From: an uncultured Trichococcus sp.
GTDB lineage: Bacteria > Bacillota > Bacilli > Lactobacillales > Aerococcaceae
NCBI RefSeq assembly: GCF_963663645.1
Contig: NZ_OY760503.1
Location: forward strand, 2,113,501-2,177,500
DNA length: 64,000 bases
Reading direction: 5' to 3'
The notes beneath the pieces are model-generated. The model was not told the origin of the DNA. It made no database searches and worked only from the letters and a program-made list of their open reading frames with translations. This document shows, piece after piece, positions 1 to 11,053 of this stretch. Made by a program: the position numbers and the translations under genes. Position 1 is the stretch's first letter, and every line of letters begins with the position of its first letter.

Positions 1-990
1 ACCGCCTCCATTTATGGCGGAACCATCAATCTGTTTGCTGTAACTTTGAAGCGATTCGGAATCGAATGCACCTTTGTCGATCAGGAACTGCCTGAAGAAG
101 AAATCCAAAAAATGTTCAAAGCGAACACGAAAGCTGTATTCGGCGAAACCATCGCAAACCCGGCCTTGTCCGTTCTGGATATCGAAAAATGGGCAGCGAT
201 TGCGCACAAAAACAATGTGCCATTGATCGTGGACAACACCTTCCCGACGCCATACCTCTGTAGGCCATTCGAGTTTGGAGCCGACATCGTGGTCCATTCA
301 ACTTCGAAGTACATGGATGGCCATGCTGTGCAGATGGGCGGGGTCATTGTCGACAGCGGCAATTTTGACTGGAAGAACGGAAATTTCCCGGAATTCACCG
401 AACCGGACGAATCATACCACGGCATCGTCTATACGGACAGCTTCGAGAAAGCTGCGTATATCACAAAAGCACGGGTACAGATGATGAGGGATATGGGTGC
501 GTACCCAACCGCCAATGCCGCCTTCTTGCTGAATCTGGGGCTTGAAACGCTGCCTGTACGGATGGATAGACACTGCAGCAACGCTTTGAAAGTCGCTGAA
601 TATTTCAAAAAATCCGAAAAAGTCGAATTTGTGAATTATCCGGGCTTAGAAGGAGACAAATACCACGAATTGGCAAATAAATATCTGCCGCTCGGAACGT
701 GCGGCGTCATTTCGCTCTCGATCGAAGGCAGCAGAGAAAATGCCATCAAATTCATGGACAGCCTGAAGCTGGCTTCCAATGAAGTCCATGTGGCCGACAT
801 CCGGACTTGCGTGCTCCATCCGGCGAGTTCGACCCACAGACAGCTGACCGATGAACAATTGGCGGCAGCGGGCATCACGCCTGGCCTGATCCGCTTTTCG
901 GTAGGGCTTGAAAACGTGGATGATATCATCGAAGACATCGAACAAGCTCTGGCAACCCTGCATTTGGATGCGAAGCCTTATACAGTCTGA
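1..990 (+). CDS. metY: O-acetylhomoserine sulfhydrylase-type PLP enzyme, 5' truncated by the window
   Basis: Open in frame from base 1, so the N-terminal part lies outside the window. This is a Cys/Met-metabolism PLP-dependent (gamma) enzyme. The visible part starts at a TASIYGGTINLF segment, typical of the cofactor-binding half. The Schiff-base lysine lies in HSTSKYMDGH near base 305. The C-terminus has the usual ADIRTCVLHPASSTHRQL and GLIRFSVGLE motifs. The TASIYGGT and STSKYMDGH forms fit O-acetylhomoserine (thiol)-lyases better than cystathionine synthases. The expected reaction is O-acetylhomoserine plus sulfide to homocysteine in the cytoplasm. A hairpin terminator follows. The family is secure; the exact substrate (acetyl- or succinyl-homoserine) is inferred. 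Confidence 0.88.
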   Translation, partial: TASIYGGTINLFAVTLKRFGIECTFVDQELPEEEIQKMFKANTKAVFGETIANPALSVLDIEKWAAIAHKNNVPLIVDNTFPTPYLCRPFEFGADIVVHSTSKYMDGHAVQMGGVIVDSGNFDWKNGNFPEFTEPDESYHGIVYTDSFEKAAYITKARVQMMRDMGAYPTANAAFLLNLGLETLPVRMDRHCSNALKVAEYFKKSEKVEFVNYPGLEGDKYHELANKYLPLGTCGVISLSIEGSRENAIKFMDSLKLASNEVHVADIRTCVLHPASSTHRQLTDEQLAAAGITPGLIRFSVGLENVDDIIEDIEQALATLHLDAKPYTV

Positions 991-1010
991 GCGATAGTGT
1001 CCCTAATAAC

Positions 1011-1051
1011 GAAGCAGAATTCCTTCCTGGGGTTTCTGCTTCATTTTCTTT
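1011..1051 (+). terminator. Rho-independent terminator after metY
   Basis: A 9-bp stem (gaagcagaa at 1011-1019 with ttctgcttc at 1034-1042) is followed by a T-rich run. It lies 20 bases after the metY stop. Confidence 0.65.
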
Positions 1052-1067
1052 GTTGCGAAAGATTTTT

Positions 1068-2961
<1,894 letters not shown>

Positions 2962-2966
2962 ATAAG

Positions 2967-3160
2967 AAAAGCTGAACGGGTTCGCTCAGCCTTGAAAGAA
3001 TTTTAGGAAATCTTACCGACTGAGCATCGAAGAGCGCAATAGGTAAGATTTATCTAAATTCCGAAGGGCTTACCCGTGAAGCTAGCCAACGATTTGGAAT
3101 GCATGAAACTTTTTTCAATCTTGTGAACCACCTACGGTGATGCGCTTTTAAAATTGAAAT
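2967..3160 (+). other. Structured intergenic region between mnmA and recD2, possible small RNA
   Basis: This is most of the 333-base gap after mnmA. It holds three separable hairpins. The first is gctga/tcagc at 2971-2989. The second is a long stem in which aaatcttacc at 3008-3017 pairs perfectly with ggtaagattt at 3042-3051, extended by gaatttta/taaattc on the flanks. The third is a 3' hairpin where ttcaat (about 3114-3119) pairs with attgaa (3152-3157) around a cacc-tac-ggtg tip. A strong terminator follows at 3181. The layout of structured segments then terminator fits a stable non-coding RNA or a long 3' UTR. I do not recognise the family. Confidence 0.3.
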
Positions 3161-3180
3161 AGTTTATTTGTTAATAAAGC

Positions 3181-3216
3181 GAGAGGCCGGTTTTTTCGCC
3201 GGCCTCTCTTTAATTT
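3181..3216 (+). terminator. Strong hairpin terminator upstream of recD2
   Basis: A perfect 10-bp GC-rich stem (gagaggccgg at 3181-3190 with ccggcctctc at 3199-3208) is followed by tttaattt. Confidence 0.85.
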
Positions 3217-3294
3217 GGTCGGGAATTGTGGTATCGTTCTTAAGGAATCTTGTAACAAGTCTGAATATTTAAAAAAAGGGAGGGGATCATCCGG

Positions 3295-5781
3295 ATGGAT
3301 ACAGAACAGGGCTATATCGTTGGAGAAATCAAAGCGATTTTCTTTGAAAATGCGAGTAATTTCTACAAAGTCATGCTGATTTCAGTCAGTGAATCGAATC
3401 TCCCGCAAAAGCTTGATGAAATTGTCGTGACGGGAAGCTTCGGGCAGATAACCGAAGATACAGCCTACCGCTTTTTCGGAGAGGTCGTGGAGCATCCAAG
3501 ATACGGGGTCCAATTCCAAGCCAATTCCTATCAACAGGAAAAACCAACCTCCAAGAATGGGTTGATTGCATTTTTGTCGGGAGAGCGGTTCCCGGGCATC
3601 GGTAAACGGACGGCTGAAAAAATCGTGGAGACTTTTGGTGAGGAAGCGGTCGATGTCATCCTTGACGATCCGGAAGCGCTGAAAAACATCAGCGGCATGA
3701 CGCCGAAAAAAAGAGAAATGATGCGGGATGTCCTGATGCAGACGCAAGGGACCGAGAAGATCCTGATCGCTTTGGGGAACTATGGTTTCTCCAATAACCA
3801 GGCGGCGAACATCTTCCATTTTTATCGATCAGAAACGCTGACCGTCCTTAACGAGAATCCTTACCGCCTGATTGAGGACATCGAAGGTATCGGCTTCAAG
3901 AAGGCCGATCAATTGGCGGAGGAGTTGAATTTCGCTCCGGACCACAGCAGCCGGCTGAAGGGTGGCTTGTTTGCGACGCTTCAGGAACTTTGTCTGTCGA
4001 ACGGGGATACATATGTCGACGGGACCGTCTTGCTTGAGCGGACGATCCACTTGCTTGAACAGAGCCGACGCTTCATCATCGAGGATGCGCCTGTCATCGA
4101 AGCGTTGATGGAGATGGTGATGGACATGAAAGTGGTAGAGGATCACAGCCGGTTTGCCATCCCGTCCCTTTATTTCGCGGAAGAGGGCATCGCATCATCG
4201 ATCGACAGGCTTCTGAAGCGAAAAACGAAAATTGCTTATCCTGGAGTGGATTTGGATCTGGAGATCGAAAATTTACAATCAAACCTGCAGATCCGCTATG
4301 GCGCCTCCCAAATCGAAGCGATAAAAGCAGCCTTGCTTTCACCGTTCTTCATCCTGACGGGTGGACCCGGTACCGGTAAAACGACCGTTCTGAAAGGGAT
4401 CGTCCGCATGTTCTCCGAGTTGAACGATCTGCCGGAAGACCCGCATGACTACAAAAACGGACTTTTCCCGATATTGCTTGCCGCTCCGACAGGTCGTGCC
4501 GCAAAACGGATGCAGGAAACGACCGGGCTGCCCGGCAGCACGATCCATCGCCTGCTGGGGTTGACGGGCCAGGAAAAGGAATCCGAAGAGCTTTATACGC
4601 AAGAGTTGGAAGGCAAGTTGCTGATCATCGACGAAGTTTCGATGGTGGATACGTGGCTGATGCACAGGCTACTGAAGTCCGTACCGCCCGGCATGCAAGT
4701 GCTGTTTGTCGGTGATAAGGACCAATTGCCGTCGGTAGGGCCGGGCCAAGTGCTGTTCGATCTTTTGAACTGCAAAGCGTTGCCGCAGGTCGAGCTGAAT
4801 GAGATATTCAGGCAATCCGGCGACTCCTCGATCATCCCGTTGGCGCACGAAATCAAGAACGGTATCCTCCCCCGCGATTTCCGGAACAATCAAGCGGACC
4901 GCTCGTTTCTGCCTTGCCAAACGCATCAGATCGAACCGGTGATCCGGCAAGTTGTCGAAAAGGCGAAGTCTAAAGGCTTCACCGCGAAGGATATCCAGGT
5001 TCTGGCGCCGATGTACAAAGGCGCTGCCGGAATTGATGCCATCAATACGATGATGCAGGAAATCTTCAATCCGAAGGGGAATAAGAAAAGACGGGAAGTC
5101 GCTTTTTTCGACGTTGTCTATCGGGTAGGCGACAAGGTGCTGCAGTTGGTGAACCAGCCGGAAAATAATGTCTTCAACGGGGACATGGGAGAAATCACCG
5201 CCATCCAATTCGCCAAAGAAACGGACGAGAAAGTCGACCAGATCACGATCCTGTTCGATACAGTCGAGGTCACCTACAATCGGAATCATTGGAATAAATT
5301 CGTTCTGGCGTACTGTTGCTCGATCCACAAGTCGCAAGGCAGCGAATTCACGATGGTCATCCTGCCGATGGTGAAACAATACGGACGGATGCTACGCCGT
5401 AATCTGCTCTACACAGCCATCACCAGAAGCAAAAGCAAGTTGATTTTGTGCGGGGATTACGAAGCTTTCGAAACGGCAGTCGTAAGCACCGGCGATATCC
5501 GGAAAACGATGCTGCACGAAAAGCTGGAACGCAACCTAAACACTGACAAGGTCTTCACTGCGGAAGAGCCTGCCGAGAGCAAGGAAAAGAAGGCGCCAAG
5601 CGCCGGAAATGAAGCTGCTGAATCGACTAGCGAAGCCGCAATCCAAAAACCAGAAAACAAAGAGTCCCCAAAAATAACGCCCGTCTACCATTTGACCAGC
5701 GAACAGATTTCCGGTGGGAGCATCGATCCGATGATCGGCATGGAAAATGTAACGCCGGAAATGTTCATGAACGAAAAATAA
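3295..5781 (+). CDS. recD2: RecD2-type ATP-dependent 5'-3' DNA helicase
   Basis: An 828-residue SF1B helicase of the RecD2 (YrrC) family, found in organisms using RecD without RecBC. ATG 3295 follows a clear ribosome site (GGGAGGGG). The N-terminal barrel region begins GYIVGEIKAIFFENASNFYKV. Helix-hairpin-helix-like segments follow (GERFPGIGKRTAEKI, then IEGIGFKKADQLAEEL). Walker A GGPGTGKTT lies near residue 356 and Walker B LLIIDEVSMVD near 443. Late helicase motifs include CSIHKSQGSEF and LLYTAITRSKSKL. The last roughly 80 residues are a low-complexity Glu/Ala/Lys tail absent from the catalytic core. The likely role is replication-fork repair and genome stability. Confidence 0.95.
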   Translation: MDTEQGYIVGEIKAIFFENASNFYKVMLISVSESNLPQKLDEIVVTGSFGQITEDTAYRFFGEVVEHPRYGVQFQANSYQQEKPTSKNGLIAFLSGERFPGIGKRTAEKIVETFGEEAVDVILDDPEALKNISGMTPKKREMMRDVLMQTQGTEKILIALGNYGFSNNQAANIFHFYRSETLTVLNENPYRLIEDIEGIGFKKADQLAEELNFAPDHSSRLKGGLFATLQELCLSNGDTYVDGTVLLERTIHLLEQSRRFIIEDAPVIEALMEMVMDMKVVEDHSRFAIPSLYFAEEGIASSIDRLLKRKTKIAYPGVDLDLEIENLQSNLQIRYGASQIEAIKAALLSPFFILTGGPGTGKTTVLKGIVRMFSELNDLPEDPHDYKNGLFPILLAAPTGRAAKRMQETTGLPGSTIHRLLGLTGQEKESEELYTQELEGKLLIIDEVSMVDTWLMHRLLKSVPPGMQVLFVGDKDQLPSVGPGQVLFDLLNCKALPQVELNEIFRQSGDSSIIPLAHEIKNGILPRDFRNNQADRSFLPCQTHQIEPVIRQVVEKAKSKGFTAKDIQVLAPMYKGAAGIDAINTMMQEIFNPKGNKKRREVAFFDVVYRVGDKVLQLVNQPENNVFNGDMGEITAIQFAKETDEKVDQITILFDTVEVTYNRNHWNKFVLAYCCSIHKSQGSEFTMVILPMVKQYGRMLRRNLLYTAITRSKSKLILCGDYEAFETAVVSTGDIRKTMLHEKLERNLNTDKVFTAEEPAESKEKKAPSAGNEAAESTSEAAIQKPENKESPKITPVYHLTSEQISGGSIDPMIGMENVTPEMFMNEK

Positions 5782-5786
5782 TCCGG

Positions 5787-5830
5787 GAAAAGTCCGCAGA
5801 CACATTCTTCATTGCCTGCGGACTTTTCTG
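5787..5830 (+). terminator. Terminator after recD2
   Basis: aaaagtccgcag (5788-5799) pairs perfectly with ctgcggactttt (5816-5827), with a built-in T run. Confidence 0.85.
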
Positions 5831-5929
5831 CTGCCAGAAAATCATTCAGTGCAGGGCGCTACGACCAAAGAAACAGCCAAAGCCGGTCGATTCAGCAAAA
5901 GAAATAAACTACTCGCCGCCCCGATATTC

Positions 5930-5938
5930 TGCTATACT
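5930..5938 (+). promoter_or_regulatory. Extended -10 promoter element
   Basis: TGCTATACT matches the extended -10 form TGnTATAAT, 56 bases before the next start codon. No convincing -35 is present, as expected for extended -10 promoters. Confidence 0.45.
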
Positions 5939-5993
5939 GACAGTAAAGCAAGTTACTGGTTTTCCAATACAGCTACAAGAAGAGAGTGGTATA

Positions 5994-7100
5994 ATGGAAC
6001 TATTTGATCAATTGATGAATCCGAACTGGAAGAACATCCCGATGGAACACAAGCTTGTTCTTGCCAGCAGCGTTGTCCGTTATTTTGTGAACCCCCTGTT
6101 GCCTGTCGCGGATATCCGGCCGGCGTATTACCAGATGGGCGGAATCAAGACCGAGACTTTTACAGTGGACATCAACGGTGCGACGTTTGTTTTTGTGCCG
6201 GGCCACAAGGAGGCCGTCCTCGGATGGGACAGCGGAATCAACGGCCTGGACCCATTGGACGTCAGCTCAGACAGGAAAGAGATGTACCTGGCCATCGAAA
6301 ATTGCCTGAAGCTTTCTGTTCAAGGAGCCGAGTTTTTGCATGACGACCATTGGATGAAGAAGAAAATCGGACCGATCCATTCTTTGGAGGAATTGGAAGA
6401 TTTGGTCAACAGCCAAATGTCCCAGCTTCGGACGACAGAAATCCCGCCGCTGTTGGTGGAAGTCAGTCCGAATTATGTGGGAATGACGAAAGTCGGGAAT
6501 TATGCAGTCATAAACGGGAAATTTGAAGGCCAGAGCGATTGGTTCAGCATACACGAAAAGGACATTCATCAAGCTTTGATGCCGAGTGCAAATGGATCCT
6601 CGGTATTTGCGGATTTCCCAGCGCATCTGGTTCAAAACGACTCCTTTTTCCTGAGGCAGAACGAAGATTTGGATTCGTACACAGTTTTCGCACCTTATCA
6701 GACCACTTATGCAGAGATGCGCAAGCAATTGGAGAAAGATGGCATGGGGCTATTGTCCAGCGATGAGTGGGAATATTGCTGTGGTGCATCGACCCGCAGG
6801 CTTTTCCGTTGGGGCAATCAGTTGCACCGAAACTTGTTCGAACCGGAAGACAGTCACCTCTACAAAAAGAACATGTTCGGTCTGGAAATCGCCAATATGG
6901 GGTGGGGACCGGAACTCGTCGAAGACGGCTTGTTGGTCAAAGGCGGCTGGATTTCCATCCAAGCCGAGAACATCCTGGAGAAACTTCTGCCTTATGCCAC
7001 CTATTATGAAAACCATGCGGATGCCTTAAACGAAAAGCAACAAGAGCCGTTGACACCCGGTTATTACTGCGCAAGGCGTTCCATACGCATAGAAATCTGA
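5994..7100 (+). CDS. Protein with C-terminal formylglycine-generating-enzyme-like (SUMF1) domain
   Basis: A 368-residue soluble protein, ATG at 5994 after an AGAGAGTGG ribosome site. Residues 1-220 match nothing I recognise. Residues about 240-368 resemble the FGE-sulfatase/SUMF1 fold: LLSSDEWEYCCGAS parallels the LPTEAEWEYA motif, RLFRWGNQL follows it, and NMFGLEIANMGWG parallels N.FGLYDM.GN.WEW. GLLVKGGW parallels RV.RGGSW, and the end PGYYCARRS parallels GFRCAR. The fold is widely reused as a C-type-lectin-like ligand-binding domain, so enzymatic oxidation of a sulfatase cysteine is not implied. No sulfatase gene is nearby. It sits alone between recD2 and alaS. Confidence 0.55.
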   Translation: MELFDQLMNPNWKNIPMEHKLVLASSVVRYFVNPLLPVADIRPAYYQMGGIKTETFTVDINGATFVFVPGHKEAVLGWDSGINGLDPLDVSSDRKEMYLAIENCLKLSVQGAEFLHDDHWMKKKIGPIHSLEELEDLVNSQMSQLRTTEIPPLLVEVSPNYVGMTKVGNYAVINGKFEGQSDWFSIHEKDIHQALMPSANGSSVFADFPAHLVQNDSFFLRQNEDLDSYTVFAPYQTTYAEMRKQLEKDGMGLLSSDEWEYCCGASTRRLFRWGNQLHRNLFEPEDSHLYKKNMFGLEIANMGWGPELVEDGLLVKGGWISIQAENILEKLLPYATYYENHADALNEKQQEPLTPGYYCARRSIRIEI

Positions 7101-7126
7101 CCTGTTCCGCTTTTCTGAAGAACTGC

Positions 7127-7155
7127 TTGCATGCGGTCGTAATTTTGGTTATACT
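7127..7155 (+). promoter_or_regulatory. Promoter of the alaS T-box transcript
   Basis: TTGCAT (7127-7132), 17-base spacer, TATACT (7150-7155). Transcription would start just before the T-box stem I. Confidence 0.75.
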
Positions 7156-7162
7156 AGTTTTT

Positions 7163-7376
7163 GATTGAAGCAGAGGATATAGGAATGGATAACAAAAGAG
7201 AGTTTCCGTTTGGTGAAAGGAAACGCATCCGTTTATGCTCCCTTTGCGTGAATATAGTAGAAATACTATCGCTTCCAGCGTTAACGGATCCGAGAGGTAA
7301 TGAATGATCAAAACATTTCATTGCAAACAAGGTGGTACCGCGTGATTCGTCCTTGTATGCAGTGGGGTGTTTTTTA
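7163..7376 (+). promoter_or_regulatory. T-box leader, alanine-specific
   Basis: The invariant T-box sequence AAGGTGGTACCGCG is at 7329-7342. It sits in an antiterminator helix in which acaagg pairs with ccttgt just downstream and a flanking tgca pairs with tgca. A purine-rich GAGAG bulge segment follows the stem I start (about 7197-7203). A GCT codon at 7237-7239 directly precedes the closing strand of stem I (tccctttgc), the usual place for the specifier, and reads alanine. A poly-T run follows at 7370-7378. Uncharged tRNA-Ala is expected to allow alaS transcription. The exact terminator pairing was not resolved. Confidence 0.85.
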
Positions 7377-7421
7377 TTTTTGTTCACTCAAAAAAACAAT
7401 GAAGAGAAAAGGAAGGTAACA

Positions 7422-10073
7422 ATGAAAAATCTGAAAAGCAGTGACATCCGTCAAATGTATCTTGATTTTTGGGCAACGAAAGGTTCAAAAGTGGAGCCGA
7501 GCGCTTCGCTTATACCGGTCAATGACCCTACTTTATTATGGATCAACTCAGGGGTAGCGACACTGAAAAAATATTTTGATGGCACGTTGATCCCTGAAAA
7601 TCCGCGCATCACCAATGCCCAAAAAAGCATCCGCACAAACGACATCGAAAATGTCGGCGTGACCGCAAGGCACCATACTTTATTCGAAATGTTGGGGAAT
7701 TTCTCGATCGGAGACTACTTCAAAGAAGAAGCGATCCCTTGGGCTTGGGAATTCCTGACTGACGAAAAATGGTTGGCGTTCGATCCGGAGCTGCTTTATG
7801 TTACTTACTATCCCGAAGATACGGACACGAAACGCATTTGGCAGGAAAAAGTCGGTTTGCCGGAAGATCATATCGTGCCGATCGCAGACAACTTTTGGGA
7901 TATCGGGGCAGGACCGTGCGGACCGGATACGGAAATTTTCTATGACCGCGGACCGGCCTTCCAGGATTTGCCTGACGGAGACCCTGAAATGTATCCGGGC
8001 GGTGAAAATGAACGCTACCTTGAAATCTGGAACCTTGTGTTCTCCGAATTCAACCACAAGCCGGACGGCACCTATGAGCCGCTTCCGCACAAGAACGTCG
8101 ATACGGGGATGGGCCTTGAACGGGTCACGAGCGTAGTCCAAAACACGCCGACCAACTTCGAAACGGATTTGTTCATGCCGATCATCGAAAAGATCGAAAC
8201 GTTGAGTGACGGCAAGAAATACGGCGAAAACAAAACATTGGATATTTCCTTCAAAGTCATCGCTGATCACGTGCGCGCCGTCAGCTTTGCGATCGGGGAC
8301 CGTGCCTTGCCATCCAATGAAGGCCGCGGCTACATTCTGCGCCGTTTGATCCGCCGCTCTGTCATGCATGGCCAAAAATTGGGCATCGGAAAACTGTTCC
8401 TGAACGAATTGGTTCCGGTTGTGGCAGATATCATGGAGTCCTACTATCCGGAAATCAAAGCCGACCAGGATTTCATCATCAAAGTCATCACGAATGAAGA
8501 GCAACGTTTCCAGGAAACGATCCATGAAGGGATGGATATCCTGAACAGCGTCTTTGAAGAAATGAACGAAAAGGGCGAAACGGTAGTAAACGGCCCGAAT
8601 GCTTTCAAATTGTATGATACTTACGGCTTCCCGTTGGAATTGACCAGCGAATACGCTGAGGAAAAAGGCTTCACAGTCGACACAGAAGGGTTTAACCAAG
8701 AGATGCAGGAACAACGCAACCGCGCCCGCGCAGCAAGACAAGTGGAAGATTCCTTCTCCGTGCAATCCCCGGTCTGGGCTGACGTACTGGTGCCGAGCAC
8801 TTTTTCCGGCTATGCCCAAACGAAAGTTTCATCCGAACTTTCTGTGATGGTGGCGAATGACGAAATCGTCGAAAAAGCCACTGCAGACGATCGCGTTCAG
8901 ATCATTTTCCGCGAAACGCCTTTCTATGCGGAAATGGGCGGACAAGTCGCTGACAAAGGAACGATCGAAACCGAAGCCGGTGAAGTTATCGCACAGATCG
9001 AGGACGTCAAACGCGCTCCAAATGGGCAAACGATGCACATCGCACGTGTCCTGAAGGAAATCCATTCGAACGAAACCTACGTGCTGCACGTGGATGAGTC
9101 GCGTAGAAGAAGCATCACGAAGAACCACACAGCGACCCATCTGCTGCACCAAGCGTTGAAGGATGTTTTGGGGAACCATGCCAACCAAGCGGGCTCGTTG
9201 GTGAATCCGAATCAGCTTCGTTTTGACTTCACGCATTTCGGCCAAGTCACAGCAGAAGAGTTGGTGCGGATGGAAGAAATCGTGAATGAAAAAATTTGGG
9301 AAGCCTTGCCGGTCGTAACGGTTGAAACGACCATCGATAAAGCGAAGGAAATGGGCGCCATGGCTTTGTTCGGCGAGAAATACGGCAAAGAAGTCCGAGT
9401 GGTCGACGTCGGCGGCTATTCAGTCGAACTTTGCGGCGGAGTCCATGTGCAAAACTCACAGGACATCGGTGTCTTCAAGATTTTATCGGAATCCGGAATC
9501 GGTGCAGGCGTTCGACGCATCGAAGCAGTGACCGGACAGGCAGCTTACCAGTATTTCCGTACAAAGGAAGCTGAACTGAATGAGGCGGCACAGCTTGTGA
9601 AAGCCCAACAAACGAAAGAAGTGGCCGGTAAAATCAATCAGCTCAAGCAGGAAATGAAGGAAATGCAAGGCGAAAATGAGTCCTTGAAAGCAAAAATCAT
9701 GAATGCCGAAGCCAAAGATCTCTTCGAAAATGTGGAGACCGTCAACGGTGTCACGTACATCACCTACGAAACAAAGAATCAGGATATGAATGCACTGCGT
9801 CAATTGGCTGACCAATGGCGTCAAAAGGCTGTCTCTGATCTTTTCGTGGCAGCTTCGGCCACAGACGGCAAAGTCAACATGCTGGCTGCCGTTTCCAAAG
9901 AAAAATTGGATCAGGGCCTGAAAGCAGGCGACCTGATCAAGACGCTCGCTCCATTTGCGGGAGGCAAAGGCGGCGGACGTCCGGATATGGCACAAGCAGG
10001 GGGCAATAACCCGGCAGGCATCCCGGATGCGCTGAAACACGTTGCGGTTTGGATCGCTGACAATACAAAATAA
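7422..10073 (+). CDS. alaS: Alanyl-tRNA synthetase
   Basis: Charges tRNA-Ala with alanine and edits Ser/Gly mischarging. ATG 7422 follows GGAAGG and gives 883 residues, close to the family norm; the open frame extends upstream only through the T-box leader. The class II catalytic domain starts SSDIRQMYLDFWATKG and holds NVGVTARHHTLFEMLGNFS. The editing domain has the zinc site HTATHLLHQAL (near residue 568) and VELCGGVHV. The C-terminal DHHA1/C-Ala region ends in the glycine-rich GGKGGGRPDMAQAGG. The gene is under T-box control and heads the conserved alaS-ireB-ruvX block, but a strong terminator separates it from ireB. Confidence 0.98.
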   Translation: MKNLKSSDIRQMYLDFWATKGSKVEPSASLIPVNDPTLLWINSGVATLKKYFDGTLIPENPRITNAQKSIRTNDIENVGVTARHHTLFEMLGNFSIGDYFKEEAIPWAWEFLTDEKWLAFDPELLYVTYYPEDTDTKRIWQEKVGLPEDHIVPIADNFWDIGAGPCGPDTEIFYDRGPAFQDLPDGDPEMYPGGENERYLEIWNLVFSEFNHKPDGTYEPLPHKNVDTGMGLERVTSVVQNTPTNFETDLFMPIIEKIETLSDGKKYGENKTLDISFKVIADHVRAVSFAIGDRALPSNEGRGYILRRLIRRSVMHGQKLGIGKLFLNELVPVVADIMESYYPEIKADQDFIIKVITNEEQRFQETIHEGMDILNSVFEEMNEKGETVVNGPNAFKLYDTYGFPLELTSEYAEEKGFTVDTEGFNQEMQEQRNRARAARQVEDSFSVQSPVWADVLVPSTFSGYAQTKVSSELSVMVANDEIVEKATADDRVQIIFRETPFYAEMGGQVADKGTIETEAGEVIAQIEDVKRAPNGQTMHIARVLKEIHSNETYVLHVDESRRRSITKNHTATHLLHQALKDVLGNHANQAGSLVNPNQLRFDFTHFGQVTAEELVRMEEIVNEKIWEALPVVTVETTIDKAKEMGAMALFGEKYGKEVRVVDVGGYSVELCGGVHVQNSQDIGVFKILSESGIGAGVRRIEAVTGQAAYQYFRTKEAELNEAAQLVKAQQTKEVAGKINQLKQEMKEMQGENESLKAKIMNAEAKDLFENVETVNGVTYITYETKNQDMNALRQLADQWRQKAVSDLFVAASATDGKVNMLAAVSKEKLDQGLKAGDLIKTLAPFAGGKGGGRPDMAQAGGNNPAGIPDALKHVAVWIADNTK

Positions 10074-10084
10074 ACATCCTTTCT

Positions 10085-10130
10085 CAGGGGCAGGCATCCA
10101 AAAATGGATGCCTGCCCCTGTTTGTTGGTA
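10085..10130 (+). terminator. Terminator after alaS
   Basis: A 16-bp perfect stem (10085-10100 with 10105-10120) with an AAAA loop, GC-rich, followed by tttgttgg. Confidence 0.85.
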
Positions 10131-10224
10131 CGATCTTTATGCAAGAAAATGCGGAATATACAAACAGGTGGAAGAGTAGACAAGGTATGACGCCAATCCT
10201 AAGGGGGGCAGCGTCATTTCTTTG

Positions 10225-10253
10225 TTGTAGTTTTTTGTGATTTCTTGTAAAAT
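10225..10253 (+). promoter_or_regulatory. Promoter of ireB-ruvX
   Basis: TTGTAG (10225-10230), 17-base spacer, TAAAAT (10248-10253). A 7-bp hairpin (atgacgc 10187-10193 with gcgtcat 10211-10217) lies just upstream and may be a secondary terminator. Confidence 0.55.
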
Positions 10254-10286
10254 GGTAAATATACTAAAGAAAACCGGGGTGTCGCT

Positions 10287-10556
10287 ATGAGTTCGAAAGA
10301 TGAAACGATGTTGTTTAATTTTGATGACAATCTGAAAAAGAATGTACAAGAGACATTAGCCCTTGTTTATGACGCATTGGAAGAAAAAGGGTACAGCCCT
10401 ATCAACCAGATCGTGGGCTACTTGCTTTCTGGAGATCCAGCTTATATTCCGCGTCATAATGATGCCAGGAACCTGATCCGTCGTCACGAACGTGATGAAA
10501 TCATGGAGGAACTAGTGAAGAGCTATCTTTCTGGAACAGGCAGAATCATCCAATGA
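10287..10556 (+). CDS. ireB: IreB family regulatory phosphoprotein (UPF0297)
   Basis: An 89-residue cytoplasmic protein. The N-terminus [14 protein letters not shown] carries the Thr region phosphorylated in Enterococcus faecalis IreB by the PASTA kinase IreK, where IreB tunes cephalosporin resistance. The core [20 protein letters not shown] and the [17 protein letters not shown] segment are the family signature. ATG 10287 follows a GGGGTGTC ribosome region. Its stop overlaps the ruvX start by four bases (ATGA), so the two genes are translationally coupled. The role is known from enterococci; carry-over to this organism is inferred. Confidence 0.92.
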   Translation: MSSKDETMLFNFDDNLKKNVQETLALVYDALEEKGYSPINQIVGYLLSGDPAYIPRHNDARNLIRRHERDEIMEELVKSYLSGTGRIIQ

Positions 10557-10969
10557 GGATCATGGGCTTGGATGTCGGGTCAAAAACTGTAGGAGTGGCC
10601 ATCAGCGACCCGATGGGATGGACGGCGCAAGGGATAGAAATCGTCAAAATCGATGAGGCCAATGGAGAATTTGGTCTTGATCGGATTGCCGAATTGGTCA
10701 AGCAGTACGAAGTTGAGAAGTTTGTGCTAGGCTTGCCCAAAAATATGGATAACAGCATTGGCTTTCGGGCGGAAGCTTCCATCGCCTACGGAGAGTTGCT
10801 TGAAAAAGAGTTAGGCTTGCCGGTCGATTACGTTGATGAAAGGCTTACCACTGTGCAAGCAGAGAAAATGTTGATCAATGAAGGAAATGTTTCCCGCAAA
10901 AAACGGAAAAAGGTAATCGATAAACTTGCTGCTGTCATACTTTTGCAGAATTATCTGGACAGCCAGTAA
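10553..10969 (+). CDS. ruvX: Holliday junction resolvase-like RuvX/YqgF nuclease
   Basis: A 138-residue RNase H-fold nuclease, implicated in pre-16S rRNA 5' end processing and proposed as a Holliday junction resolvase. The first acidic motif is [27 protein letters not shown] and [11 protein letters not shown] are the other family blocks. It overlaps ireB by 4 bases. Order and size match the conserved ireB-ruvX-yrzB block of Firmicutes. Confidence 0.94.
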   Translation: MRIMGLDVGSKTVGVAISDPMGWTAQGIEIVKIDEANGEFGLDRIAELVKQYEVEKFVLGLPKNMDNSIGFRAEASIAYGELLEKELGLPVDYVDERLTTVQAEKMLINEGNVSRKKRKKVIDKLAAVILLQNYLDSQ

Positions 10970-11053
10970 AGAGAGTGGTTTTTTTGCCCTGTTTGCGTTA
11001 CAATATCCTTTGTTTGAACGATAAAACAATACTTAGATAAAGAGGTGCATACC

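Noticed and set aside
7680-8819. A 379-codon open frame on the minus strand across alaS
   Set aside because: It is a shadow of the well-supported alaS frame; no ribosome site or recognisable domain, and low-complexity composition.
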